A stretch of 64,000 nucleotides of DNA from Nosema muscidifuracis (Eukaryota > Microsporidia > Nosematidae), in contig JAIOKI010000014.1 of the NCBI GenBank assembly GCA_028335825.1, forward strand, positions 372,001-436,000, written 5' to 3'. Shown in pieces: positions 1 to 9,524 of the stretch. How positions within the stretch are numbered: the stretch's first letter is position 1; every line of letters starts with the position of its first letter. The position numbers were made by a program, and so were the translations under genes. The notes under the pieces were generated by a model. The model saw only the letters and a list, made by a program, of their open reading frames with translations, was not told the DNA's origin and ran no database searches.

Positions 1-45
1 TAAAAGATTTTTTTTATTTATTTTTTAATATTTAACCCTTCTCAT

Positions 46-1794
46 ATGCAAGACAAACTAAAAATTCCATGTACAATAGAATCATCTCAAATGACGAATT
101 ATTTTCAGATAGTAATTGGTTTAAAAAAACTCCAATTAAAAAATTCAAAATACAATGTACTTCCTGTAAAAACTTGTCTTACTAATATATTAAAACCATT
201 AAGAACAAATTACGATGTAGATAGTATATTAAACAGTCATGTATACGAAAAACTAAAATTAAGATTAGAAGATCATGAAAAAAAAATTGATAAAATTTTT
301 TCAAAAGATCTTAAAAAATATATGTTAAATATTAGAAAACAGAATGATTTATTAAAATCAGCTATTAAAATGAACAATGACATGGATACATTCGAAAATA
401 TTTTTGATAAAATACCATCTGAACATCTTTTTAATAATACAATGTTGTATGATATTTATACATTCTTGTGTACTACTAAGCTATCATATGATTATGATCA
501 AGAGATTAGATATTTAGGTATTGAGTATATGAAATATATAGATAGATTTCTTAAAGAAAACTCATCTAATATATTAGCCCCTTTAAAAAGTATTGAAGAT
601 AAAGTATCTGTATTTGTTAAGATGAAATATAGTCAAGAAGAATACAAACTTGAAGTATACGAAGGTAGATATCTTTTTGGAGAAATTTATATATATTTAA
701 GATGTGGGATACTAAAACCGTTATTTAAATTAATGGATCAATTTTCAGGATTTTTTGAAAATATTGAATCTGATTTTAAGAAGAATATGTCATCTTGGCT
801 TGTATCAAAATTGTACACTGGTCCTATAAGAACACTTAGTACACATGATGATAGATTTAAAAGAATATTATATGACATAATGCAAGGTAAAAGAAATATT
901 GAAGATCATCTTGTGATTAGCAGTGTAGAAGATTATATTTGGTTCCAGTTAATTAATATGAAAAATGGAGTTGATACTAATTTATTAAGAAAACAATTTG
1001 AGAATTATAAAAGTAAGAAAGGTCTTTTATTAGTTTATTTATTAACTAAACAATATGAATTAGCTATGGAATTCATTTATAATAGTGAATATCCATCATA
1101 CCCAACATATCATATAATGAAAGAACTAGCTAAAAAATCAGAAAATAAATCTCTATTCGTTGATTTAACTTTCTTATTATGTACTAAAATGAGAAGTGTT
1201 ACAAAGAAAATTGAGATTATATCAGAACTTGAACAAATTATAGATTCTTATGCAAGTTGTGTTTCTAAAATGATTATTCGATACAAATTATACGAAGTAC
1301 TTGGTCTTACATTAGATAAGAATATTGATCTACATGTAGTACGACAACTTAAGAATATGAATGATCGTAAACAACTTATAAAAGTTTATAAACTGGTCGA
1401 AGATCCTGAACTCATAACTGAAATTTTAACTGACATATTTATAGAAGGAATACTTACTAACACAAATATTGACGAATATCAAAAAATATTTTACGAAATC
1501 AAGCAGTCAGATGAATCAGTGAATATAGCAAAACTTGAAGTATTACAAAAATTTTATGAATTTATACAGACACCTGATATTTATACATTAAAAAAGACTT
1601 CATTTTTTTCTGTAGATTTTAGACTTGTTGAGGTTAAGTACGTGGTCGAAAAAGTTTTAAAAACATGTTGTGAAGTCATAAAACGAGCCAATGATTTTGA
1701 AATGGCTAAGAATATGTTTAGAGTTGTTGGAGAGATTGAATTGAGTGATGATTGTATCAAGTATATTAATAAGGAGCTTATACTATTTATTTGA
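46..1794 (+). CDS. NIC96: Nucleoporin Nic96/Nup93 family
   Basis: Scaffold nucleoporin of the inner ring of the nuclear pore. The 582-residue protein is almost wholly alpha-helical and carries the Nic96/Nup93 hallmark at about residues 293-302 (VEDYIWFQL), preceded by a helical pair around YIYLRCGILKPL where this family has its conserved LR-C-G block. It is shorter than yeast Nic96 (839 aa); the N-terminal coiled coil that binds the Nsp1 complex appears trimmed, as expected for a microsporidian. The start is supported by a CCC run at 36-38, eight nt before the ATG. It is the first gene of the window, with about 400 bp of empty spacer behind it. Family call is from recognised motifs, not a search. 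Confidence 0.72.
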   Translation: MQDKLKIPCTIESSQMTNYFQIVIGLKKLQLKNSKYNVLPVKTCLTNILKPLRTNYDVDSILNSHVYEKLKLRLEDHEKKIDKIFSKDLKKYMLNIRKQNDLLKSAIKMNNDMDTFENIFDKIPSEHLFNNTMLYDIYTFLCTTKLSYDYDQEIRYLGIEYMKYIDRFLKENSSNILAPLKSIEDKVSVFVKMKYSQEEYKLEVYEGRYLFGEIYIYLRCGILKPLFKLMDQFSGFFENIESDFKKNMSSWLVSKLYTGPIRTLSTHDDRFKRILYDIMQGKRNIEDHLVISSVEDYIWFQLINMKNGVDTNLLRKQFENYKSKKGLLLVYLLTKQYELAMEFIYNSEYPSYPTYHIMKELAKKSENKSLFVDLTFLLCTKMRSVTKKIEIISELEQIIDSYASCVSKMIIRYKLYEVLGLTLDKNIDLHVVRQLKNMNDRKQLIKVYKLVEDPELITEILTDIFIEGILTNTNIDEYQKIFYEIKQSDESVNIAKLEVLQKFYEFIQTPDIYTLKKTSFFSVDFRLVEVKYVVEKVLKTCCEVIKRANDFEMAKNMFRVVGEIELSDDCIKYINKELILFI

Positions 1795-2193
1795 ATAAAT
1801 TAGTTGATAATGTTAATAATTTTTAAATCTACATTCAAGACCTTCTTTTTTTGTTTTTTAATAAGTAAATTAATTAAAACTTTTTGTATTATCATACTGT
1901 TACCAAAAGATTTTCATCATTAATTATTTATTGCATTCAAAAAATTTAAATTTTAATATTAGTATCTCATAGACAGATAGTATCACATACAATAAATCTT
2001 TTATTGATTATTTAATTACAATCGAAAAGTTAATATTGGAATAAAAAAACACATTTATCGATTTTCAGTAAATTAAAAAAAATATCATTGACAATTTTTT
2101 GTTAATTAGTCTAACAAATATAAATTCTTAAACCAAATGATTTATTTTATACATTTTTAGTTTCATAGAAACTTTTAGGTTCTTTCGTTGGCA
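1795..2193. other. Intergenic spacer, no gene seen
   Basis: About 400 bp of A+T-rich DNA between the convergent Nic96 gene and the cysteine-rich protein gene. It probably holds both 3' UTRs. No open frame with a CCC/GGG start signal and no RNA gene was recognised. Confidence 0.6.
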
Positions 2194-2526
2194 TCATTCA
2201 TCGCAGCATCCTTTTCCATCAGGTCCACATTCACATGGCTTTCCATCCTTACCGCATTCACATGGTTTTCCATCCTTACCGCATTCACATGGTTTTCCAT
2301 CTTTACCGCATTCACAGGGGTTTCCATCCTTACCGCATTCACATGAATCTTTACCTCCTTCCTTTGTATCTTGTGCACTGATTCCAAAAAAACCTCCTCT
2401 CTTATCCATTTTTTTTGAGGGAGCGTTTCTACTTGTAGGTGTACCTGGTTTATTTGTCCTGGTAGATCCACTAATACTGGATATAAAGAAATTTATAAGT
2501 AATAATGAATAGGCTGAAAACTTCAT
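2194..2526 (-). CDS. Secreted cysteine-rich repeat protein (CECG nonapeptide repeats)
   Basis: A 110-residue protein with an N-terminal hydrophobic signal peptide (about residues 1-20, ending near SISGS) and a basic Thr/Ser/Pro linker. The C-terminal third has five tandem nine-residue repeats of the form CECGKDGKP (27-bp DNA units, about 2205-2345), ending in GCCDE. Twelve cysteines lie in the last 50 residues, with spacing like metal-binding or disulfide-packed coat proteins. I do not recognise a named family; a spore wall, polar tube or metallothionein-like role is inference. The coding DNA is visibly richer in G+C than its surroundings. Unlike core genes, its CCCC run is 36 nt before the ATG (2563-2566), inside an element shared with the cysteine-rich gene at 57 kb. 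Confidence 0.8.
   Translation of the reverse strand: MKFSAYSLLLINFFISSISGSTRTNKPGTPTSRNAPSKKMDKRGGFFGISAQDTKEGGKDSCECGKDGNPCECGKDGKPCECGKDGKPCECGKDGKPCECGPDGKGCCDE
2211..2345. repeat. 27-bp in-frame coding minisatellite
   Basis: Five tandem copies of a 27-bp unit encode the CECGKDGKP nonapeptides. Copies are nearly identical at the DNA level, which suggests recent expansion or homogenisation; copy number is likely to vary between strains. Confidence 0.8.
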
Positions 2527-2549
2527 AATATTTTATTAATTTTTTCTTT

Positions 2550-2571
2550 AAATACTTTTAAAGGGGTATCT
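2550..2571 (-). promoter_or_regulatory. Shared dyad promoter element, copy A
   Basis: A 22-bp element containing TTTAAAGGGGTATCT (plus-strand reading) starts 23 nt upstream of the ATG at 2526; its CCCC/GGGG run (2563-2566) is 36 nt upstream. It matches 57306-57327 at 21 of 22 positions, and both lie at the same distance before a cysteine-rich secreted protein gene. The centre is close to a palindrome (CCTTTAAAGG in copy B), suggesting a dimeric regulator. Confidence 0.65.
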
Positions 2572-3588
2572 TAGCTAATGAATTAATTTATCATATTACG
2601 TAATGATTTTTTTTATGATGTAATATTTTTTAACTTTATAATATATAGATATATAAAGCTATTATACATTTTTATAATCTAGTATTTAAAATATTAATTT
2701 AAATTAATTGGCTATTTTAATTTAAATATTATAAATAAAAAAAAGTCTGAAATTTAACATTTATTTTAAGTATAATAAAAGTAAATTCCTATTATGAAAA
2801 TGAAATTTTTGTATGATAATTGGAATAAAACTAAATTTAAGATCAATATTTTTTATTTGTACGTTTCAAAATAAAGTAAATATTACTTGCTTTTTTCTGA
2901 TCATTTAGTTATCAAATGAAACTTTATAATTAATCTATGTTATTTATATATATAACGTATTAAATTAATTTCATCTACAAAATCTTAAATAAATTTATTT
3001 ATTGTAAATATGAAATTATTATGAATAGAATATTTTAACCTTTAAAATATAAATAGATAAAAAATTTAAATAATTAAATAGAAAATAATATTCATCTATT
3101 TTTAACTACTCAAATAATTAAATAGAAAATAATATTCATTTATTTTTAACTACCCAAATAAAAAAATTCAAAATAATTAAAAAATATATGAAAAAAATAA
3201 AAACTAAACAAAAATGATTAGAAAAAAGATATAGTTTTTATTTTGTAGATTATGTCAATATTTATATTAATTTATATAATAGAGAGTGTTATATTAATTC
3301 TTTAGAACAATTCGTATTTCTGCGAAAAATCTAATAACAATATATAATTTAAAAATAAATAATAAAAGTTCTAACTTTGTTTTAGAAACACATCTAAATT
3401 AAATTATTTTTAATTTAACTAATAATATAAAACATTTTATTTGAAACTTTTGTACACACAAAATATTTGAAATATTTTACATTTAAAATTGAAATTTATT
3501 TAGTTATAGGTTAGTTAAAAAAATAATTAAATATTATTGGTACCTGATTTTTCTGAAACAATTATTTAAGAAAAGAAACTTAGTAAAT
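2572..3588. other. 1-kb intergenic spacer with a 44-bp direct repeat
   Basis: Divergent spacer between the cysteine-rich protein gene and the SMP-domain gene. A 44-bp unit is directly repeated at 3068-3111 and 3112-3155 with few changes. The rest is A+T-rich without a supported gene. It should hold the promoter of the SMP gene, which shows no close CCC/GGG run. Confidence 0.6.
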
Positions 3589-6408
3589 ATGATAGAATTG
3601 ATAATTGGTATTATAATAGGAATTATATTGTTTCCTATGATTATATGTATATACCCGTCAATGTCGAAGAAGAGTAAGAAAGTTCTTAATCTAAAACATA
3701 ATTCCAAGAAAATTATACCAGAATCACAAGCATTAGATGTACTTAAAAGTATGCATGAGTGTACAGATTTACACTGGTTAAATGTTTTTATTAACAGATT
3801 CTGGATGGAGTTATCTGATTCGAGTGCACAGGCTTACAGACTAAAGAAGTATTTAAAGAAAAATCTAGAAGAAATTCCTGGAACAGCTATTATTAGATCA
3901 ATAGATGTAATAGATGTAGATATAGGAATAGAAGGTCCAAAAGTCGATAGTATACGAATAATATCAGAGAAAGAAGTTGAGAATATAATTGGATTATCTA
4001 TTAATATTGATCAAAATAAAGTATATGAACAGGATCAAATTAAAAATAACGAATCTATATTTTATAAGAAAGATGACTCAATAGATTGCGATAAAGTTTA
4101 TTATGAGATATATAAAAATGTGCACAGTGTTATTTCTATTATTTTTAAAGGATCTATAAAAATTAGATTACAAATAGAATTTCCTAAAAATATTACGTTA
4201 CATACAAATGTCTTTATAACTAAATTAAAAGGTGATATATTAACAAGATTTCCTTCATTAAGTTACAATACAAGACTTGAATATGCATTTATAAAGAATC
4301 CTGATATGGAAATAGAAATTGAAGCTGGTGTATCTAAAGGAGATGGTGAAGGTTATTTTAAAAAATATATAAGTAATTTTATACGAAGAACTATTAAATA
4401 TACAATATTGAAATCTTTGGTATATCCATCATTTAATACTTTGTATTTGCCATTGATAGTCCCAAGTTTTAGAAATTTAGAACACAAGATTTCTGCTGTA
4501 TCTTCAAATGATATCGAAATTGATACAGTTAAATATCTTGATAGAGTTAGAGAATCTTTAAGTTTGTATCTGGATATGTACTATAAGATTATAGAGACAT
4601 ATAATGATATAACATTACGTAGAAACAATTTCTTATTAAACGAGAAAGAAAGAATATATTGCGCACATTTTACTATACCAGATTGTGCACTTAATTCGTC
4701 ACATTTCACTACATCACGAAATTATATTTACGAAAAACTTACTATAAAAGAATCAAGGATAATGAACCAGATTTACGATCTATCAATATTAAAAAATTGT
4801 ATATCATCTTTTAAAGATACATTTACCTTACAAAATTATAGTTCAGTTTATTCTTTAGTAGAAATTAGGTTCGTAGATAAATCTTATAATTTTTTAAGAC
4901 TAGTACATAACGATACAATATATTTTCAGAAGAATGATGAAGATAATCCCGAATTTATTATATTTACTATACGTAATAAGGAATTATTTATTTATTATTT
5001 TGCTACTACTCAATCATTTGGTATAACAAAAAATAGATTAATTAAACTCAAAAATAAATTAGAAATGAAACCTAGTAAAAAAATTTCACTTAACAAGATA
5101 TACAAATACTCTAAGAATGCTTTATTATTTTGGAAGAATAATCCAATTAATGAACCTAAAATATCTCAAGTAAGTGATGTAAAGAATATTGTAGAAGATG
5201 CAGAATACCCAAATTTATTAGAAAAAGTTAGTAGTATATTACAGAATCCTATTCAACAACAGAAAACATATTCTTATAAATTTAATTGTTCTGCTAAGAT
5301 TATTTTTGATATTTTAGCACAAGACGATGTTCGTATCAAATTTATTTCTGATCAAACTAGAATTTTCAGGTTTTTAAGTGAAAACGAATCTTTTAAAAGT
5401 TTCGCAATAGAGAATAAAGATGAAGATAATGGAGATTTCACTATGCATACTTTTAGTAGTAAAAATATTATAGTTGATCTTATAGATAATAAGAAGATTG
5501 TATATGAGTTAGAAGAGATAATTTATGATAATTTTTCTGAGAAGTTTATTGATATGTTACCAATATCAAAGAAAGATTCTGGTATATTGTATAAGATTCC
5601 ATCTATATCTGAAACTGACTTAAAAAATTTTAATAAACGAAAGAAAATAACTTTTAAAGATGATAAAACATTATCCAGTACAAAAGATATTGAGAATATT
5701 AATTTCAAGAAAATAATAGAAAAATATGAGACCCGTTTAAATATTTATGTAGAATATGGTGTATTACATTCCAAAGAAAATCATCTTTATGAATCTATTT
5801 ATACAAGAATTACTAAACAAGAGATATTAAATATTGTCAATAAATCAGAATTCGAGAAATTAGATCTTAAAAAAGAATTACGAAAAGATTTTTATGGCGA
5901 TATAGGTGGAGTATACATAGAATTTAAAACTAAAGTATCAGACGATTTTAAGTTTACGTTATATAGCACATCTCAGAAAAAAAATATTTTAGAAATTTAT
6001 AAAGTCATTTCATCTCGACCTTTTAAAATGATAATTCCGATTTATGAAGAAGATATTCTGTTATTAAAATTAGTACCTAAATTTCAAAATAATTCATCAG
6101 TAGAAATTAAAGTAGCAAATCTTCCTAAACAGTATCATAAAGAAACAATGATAGATTGCAATATAGGATTAAAGAAAAATGAGACATTTTTGTATCCTAT
6201 AATAGGAACACCAAATCATATTATATATTGGGAGAAAGAGAAAGAAGAACAAATACAAGGATATATAGAAAGTCCTTATACTAAAGTACAAATAAATGGT
6301 AATGGAACAATGAGAACTGATCAGATGAATTATTCTATTATTTATAAGAATAGAGGACAGAAACGAAGAGAAATTAAAATTTATATGGGAGTAACAAAAA
6401 AAGATTAG
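3589..6408 (+). CDS. SMP-domain lipid-transfer protein, membrane anchored
   Basis: A 939-residue protein opening with a hydrophobic anchor (about residues 2-24), then a basic stretch, then a synaptotagmin-like mitochondrial-lipid-binding (SMP) domain at about 55-295. Supporting segments are LHWLNVFINRFWMEL, the DVDIGIEGPKVDSIR strand, and the FIKNPDMEIEIE and LVYPSFNTLYLPL blocks typical of TEX2/Nvj2-type proteins. Such proteins move lipids at ER contact sites. The 600-residue C-terminal part is not recognised; a segment near 555-660 has alternating strands and could be another lipid-binding fold. No CCC/GGG run sits directly before the ATG. It is convergent with LSm1, only 23 bp away, so the 3' UTRs probably overlap. 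Confidence 0.62.
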   Translation: MIELIIGIIIGIILFPMIICIYPSMSKKSKKVLNLKHNSKKIIPESQALDVLKSMHECTDLHWLNVFINRFWMELSDSSAQAYRLKKYLKKNLEEIPGTAIIRSIDVIDVDIGIEGPKVDSIRIISEKEVENIIGLSINIDQNKVYEQDQIKNNESIFYKKDDSIDCDKVYYEIYKNVHSVISIIFKGSIKIRLQIEFPKNITLHTNVFITKLKGDILTRFPSLSYNTRLEYAFIKNPDMEIEIEAGVSKGDGEGYFKKYISNFIRRTIKYTILKSLVYPSFNTLYLPLIVPSFRNLEHKISAVSSNDIEIDTVKYLDRVRESLSLYLDMYYKIIETYNDITLRRNNFLLNEKERIYCAHFTIPDCALNSSHFTTSRNYIYEKLTIKESRIMNQIYDLSILKNCISSFKDTFTLQNYSSVYSLVEIRFVDKSYNFLRLVHNDTIYFQKNDEDNPEFIIFTIRNKELFIYYFATTQSFGITKNRLIKLKNKLEMKPSKKISLNKIYKYSKNALLFWKNNPINEPKISQVSDVKNIVEDAEYPNLLEKVSSILQNPIQQQKTYSYKFNCSAKIIFDILAQDDVRIKFISDQTRIFRFLSENESFKSFAIENKDEDNGDFTMHTFSSKNIIVDLIDNKKIVYELEEIIYDNFSEKFIDMLPISKKDSGILYKIPSISETDLKNFNKRKKITFKDDKTLSSTKDIENINFKKIIEKYETRLNIYVEYGVLHSKENHLYESIYTRITKQEILNIVNKSEFEKLDLKKELRKDFYGDIGGVYIEFKTKVSDDFKFTLYSTSQKKNILEIYKVISSRPFKMIIPIYEEDILLLKLVPKFQNNSSVEIKVANLPKQYHKETMIDCNIGLKKNETFLYPIIGTPNHIIYWEKEKEEQIQGYIESPYTKVQINGNGTMRTDQMNYSIIYKNRGQKRREIKIYMGVTKKD

Positions 6409-6431
6409 ACTTTATTAAGAGATGATATAAT

Positions 6432-6770
6432 TTACAAAGAAAGATCAGATTTATTAATTAAATTGAATAAAGTGTCATATTCAATCTTTTTACAATCTTT
6501 AAAATCCATTTTTGATATTCCTATTAACGCAATTGTATCTCCTCTAATTACTATAAGACCTTGGAATTTCTCTGCATAACTGTTTTCATGAAATATTCGT
6601 TCTACCGAATAATTCAGAGTTATTGAATTGTATTGATCAAAACTTTTAAATACTCCATAATAAAATCTATTATCTTTTAGCATAACGACGACATGCTTGT
6701 CTATATATTTTTCATATTCACGTAAACAAATTTCATTTTCTGTTTGGGATGTTATAATTTCAGTTTCCAT
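6432..6770 (-). CDS. LSM1: Sm-like protein LSm1
   Basis: A 112-residue Sm-fold protein of the cytoplasmic LSm1-7 ring, which binds the 3' ends of deadenylated mRNA for decapping and decay. Sm1 is visible as the IDKHVVVMLKDNRFYYGVFKSFDQYNSITL stretch, broken here: IDKHVVVMLKDNRFY then GVFKSFDQYNSITL. Sm2 is GLIVIRGDTIALIG. The SFDQY...L and YAEKFQGL wording matches LSm1 rather than other LSm proteins. The open frame extends two codons upstream to a TTG, but the ATG at 6770 with a CCC run at 6781-6783 is the likely start. Convergent with the SMP-domain gene. Confidence 0.85.
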   Translation of the reverse strand: METEIITSQTENEICLREYEKYIDKHVVVMLKDNRFYYGVFKSFDQYNSITLNYSVERIFHENSYAEKFQGLIVIRGDTIALIGISKMDFKDCKKIEYDTLFNLINKSDLSL

Positions 6771-7271
6771 GTACAAAGGAGGGTTGAAAAGATTTAGAAA
6801 TTTTTCATTTATTTTATAGATTGTATTTCAATTATAATATTAAAATTTTTCAATAATATGTAATCTTTTTAATAATATTTAATTTTTTTAATAATATGTA
6901 ATTTTTTTTATAAGCATCAATTTTTACTACTGAAAATACAATGTTAAGATCAAATTAAAAGTTAATAATCGTATTGTATTTTTAAAAATCATATCATTAT
7001 ATTTTTAATAATCATATCATAATTTTTAAAAATAGTATTGCAATCTTTTTTAAATCTTATTTAGCTATTCAAATTAAATAATAAAAAAATTTATTTTTTG
7101 TACAATCTTAAATATTAAAATGATTGATTTCAGTTTTTAAAATTACTCTATAAATTTTTCATATAATTTCTAAAAATTAAACCTCTCAACTACTCATAAT
7201 AAGATTTTTAAACATAAAATTTAATTAATATTAGGTTTGTAAAATTAGTTTTAAATATCAATTATATATTT
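6771..7271. other. Intergenic spacer with short AT repeats
   Basis: Spacer upstream of LSm1 and downstream of CDP-DAG synthase. It holds loosely repeated 20-25 bp motifs built on TTTTTAATAATATGTAAT (about 6845-6910) and AATCATATCAT (about 6985-7025). No gene is supported. Confidence 0.6.
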
Positions 7272-8384
7272 TTATTCATCTTGTAAATATTTTTGTAACA
7301 TATTTGTTAATACTTCTATTTCTTCTCTCTTAAATAAATTAATTATATGATAGAAAGTTGATGAAAGAGATTGTTCTTTAGTCTTTAAAAAAGATTTTAA
7401 ATATACTGTTGTAAATACCACTACAATACATTGACAATCAAATCTATCAGTAATTCCTCCATGTCCTGGTATTGAATTTCCAAAATCTTTTTTATTGAAA
7501 GCTCTTTTAAAGGCACTTGCAAAAAATCCTGAAAATGGTGCTACGAATGAAGCTACTAGAACAAATAAGAAGCAATGAATGAAAATACAAGGAATTCCTA
7601 TTGACCAATTATATATATTAAATATGACTAATTCTCTTAGTTCATTTATGTATGTATCTGTTAATATACAATATTTGAAATGTGCATAGCAGAATAAAAA
7701 TCCATAAATTCCAGTGAATATAAAACCACCAATAAATCCTTCAACTGTCTTTTTAGGACTTAACCTAAACAAAGGAGTAGATCCAATAGATTTACCTATA
7801 ATATAAGCAAATATATCATTACAAATAACAAGTGTAGAAGGAAAAAATAACCAGAATTTTCCTATATTAATATTTCTAATAGCTGATCTACAACATATAC
7901 CAACTAAATAACTTGTAAGATGAATTAAACTAAACAAAGCAAATTGTTTTTTTAGTTTCCCTGCTTTAAGAGAGCATACAAATAGAATAAGAATAAATAA
8001 ATAAGCATAAAAATAAATTTGTCTAAAAATTCTCAGTCCTTTGACAATAGCAGGATATTCGAAAGCAAGTGCATCTGAAAGAAAATAAATAAAAATTATA
8101 GATGAGAATCCAAATATTATATAAACTGATGATGAATATCCTTGATTAGTTTTTGATATATCTATTACTTCTTTTAAAATAAGAATTCCTATAATTATCA
8201 CCAAAGAAATTAAATAAATGACATTACATGAACTAATAAAAATAAATAATCCAATCATTAAGACAGTAAAAATAGATCTTTTTATAAAATTCGTGTGTAA
8301 GACTTCATTTACTTCTTTATTAATAATTTCTTCTGTATTTATTTCTTGTTTTAAAATATTTCTTCTTCTTGTTTTATTTTCCAT
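7272..8384 (-). CDS. CDS1: Phosphatidate cytidylyltransferase (CDP-diacylglycerol synthase)
   Basis: Integral membrane enzyme making CDP-diacylglycerol from phosphatidate and CTP, precursor of phosphatidylinositol and cardiolipin/phosphatidylglycerol-type lipids. The 370-residue protein has about eight hydrophobic segments and the family signature near its C-terminus: FKRAFNKKDFGNSIPGHGG followed by ITDRFD, where GHGG and the DRxD acidic pair bind metal and CTP. The upstream SPKKTVEGFIGG block is also characteristic. The start ATG at 8384 is six nt from a CCC run (8390-8392, minus strand). Length is slightly below yeast Cds1 (457 aa), mostly by a shorter N-terminus. Confidence 0.93.
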   Translation of the reverse strand: MENKTRRRNILKQEINTEEIINKEVNEVLHTNFIKRSIFTVLMIGLFIFISSCNVIYLISLVIIIGILILKEVIDISKTNQGYSSSVYIIFGFSSIIFIYFLSDALAFEYPAIVKGLRIFRQIYFYAYLFILILFVCSLKAGKLKKQFALFSLIHLTSYLVGICCRSAIRNINIGKFWLFFPSTLVICNDIFAYIIGKSIGSTPLFRLSPKKTVEGFIGGFIFTGIYGFLFCYAHFKYCILTDTYINELRELVIFNIYNWSIGIPCIFIHCFLFVLVASFVAPFSGFFASAFKRAFNKKDFGNSIPGHGGITDRFDCQCIVVVFTTVYLKSFLKTKEQSLSSTFYHIINLFKREEIEVLTNMLQKYLQDE

Positions 8385-8825
8385 ATTTAGGGTTTATCTT
8401 TTTTATGCATATAAAAAATTATTTAAAAAAATAATTAATTAATAAAGTCAAAATTAAAAATTGTATAAAATATATTTTAATAGATTATAATTTATTATTA
8501 TATTATTGATAGAATATAATTTATCATTTTTAATCTATTATATTATAATTATTGATAAGCTATAATTATTATATTATTTAATTATTGATAAGCTATAATT
8601 TATTATATTTAATATATTATAATTATTGATAGACTATAATTTATCATTTTTAATCTATTTTATTTATTGACATATCACTCTTAATAAAATAATATTAACT
8701 TATTAATATTATAATAATAACCTATTATAAATAATAACTTACTAATAGAATAATAATAACCTATTAATAAATAATAACTTATTAATAAATAATAACTTAT
8801 TAATAAAATAATATTTTTTTACAAA
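8385..8825. repeat. Intergenic AT minisatellite
   Basis: Spacer between two minus-strand genes. It contains diverged copies of a unit around TTATTGATAAGCTATAATT (about 8500-8650) and then short copies of AATAATAACTTATTAATA (about 8690-8815). No gene is supported; it holds the CDS1 promoter and the proteasome alpha3 3' UTR. Confidence 0.65.
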
Positions 8826-9524
8826 TTATTTATTTAATCTTTCTCTTTCAATTCTCTCGAGAATATTTTTGATCTCGTCAAAAGTTAAAAATCTTGATTT
8901 TTCCTTTTTAAAATGTAATATTTCATATCTTCTAAAATCTTTACTACCACATTCAGTAACCTTAGATAAAATCTTAAATATTTCGTAAGTACTTCTTTCT
9001 AAATCCATTTCTTCATTTGGTAAATCATTCCTTAATCCATTATTTATACTATCTTCATTCTCTCCATAACTAACTCCTTTCCATTCATTAATTGTTCCAC
9101 TTGGATCAGTAGAATATAATTTATATTCATTTTTCTCCATACCTACGTATATAAAACTAACACCAAAAGGTCTTGTTTGATTGTATTGAGTAAATAACTG
9201 TTTTTTATCAGAAATATATTTACATATTCTATCTATAGAACAATCAATATTGTATTCTTCTAAAAAATCTTGTGCTTTAACCTGTCCATATTTTTTTAGA
9301 AGCATAGCATCTCCAAATAATCCACATACTGAAATATAAACATTTGGATTAATTTGATAAATTTTTTCTCTTTCATCTAATAAATCAGTTTTATTAATAC
9401 CTAATAAAAGTATTCCATCAGTACATTTTAATCCTATAGTAGTACCAGCTTTAGATACATTTTTTATAGCATATTCTGTTTGTAATAATCTTCCTTCTTC
9501 TGAGAATGTATTGGTAGAAGACAT
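8826..9524 (-). CDS. PRE9: 20S proteasome subunit alpha3 (Pre9/PSMA4 type)
   Basis: Outer-ring alpha subunit of the 20S proteasome; structural, non-catalytic. The N-terminal alpha signature is FSEEGRLLQTEYAI at about residues 7-20. Assignment to alpha3 rests on VSKAGTTIG (yeast SHAGTAIG), LLDEREKIYQIN, the KQLFTQYNQTRPFGVSFIYVG block and DPSGTINEWKGVSYG. Length (232) is close to the yeast subunit (258), slightly trimmed at the C-terminus. CCC run at 9527-9529, two nt before the ATG. It is divergent from the Dbf4-like gene, with 133 bp between the two start codons, so the two genes share a promoter region that includes an E2F-like site. Confidence 0.88.
   Translation of the reverse strand: MSSTNTFSEEGRLLQTEYAIKNVSKAGTTIGLKCTDGILLLGINKTDLLDEREKIYQINPNVYISVCGLFGDAMLLKKYGQVKAQDFLEEYNIDCSIDRICKYISDKKQLFTQYNQTRPFGVSFIYVGMEKNEYKLYSTDPSGTINEWKGVSYGENEDSINNGLRNDLPNEEMDLERSTYEIFKILSKVTECGSKDFRRYEILHFKKEKSRFLTFDEIKNILERIERERLNK

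Noticed and set aside
2175-2471. 98-codon minus-strand frame overlapping the CECG-repeat gene
   Set aside because: It is a second open frame created by the 27-bp repeats; it lacks a signal peptide and a start signal, while the other frame has both a signal peptide and cysteine repeats.
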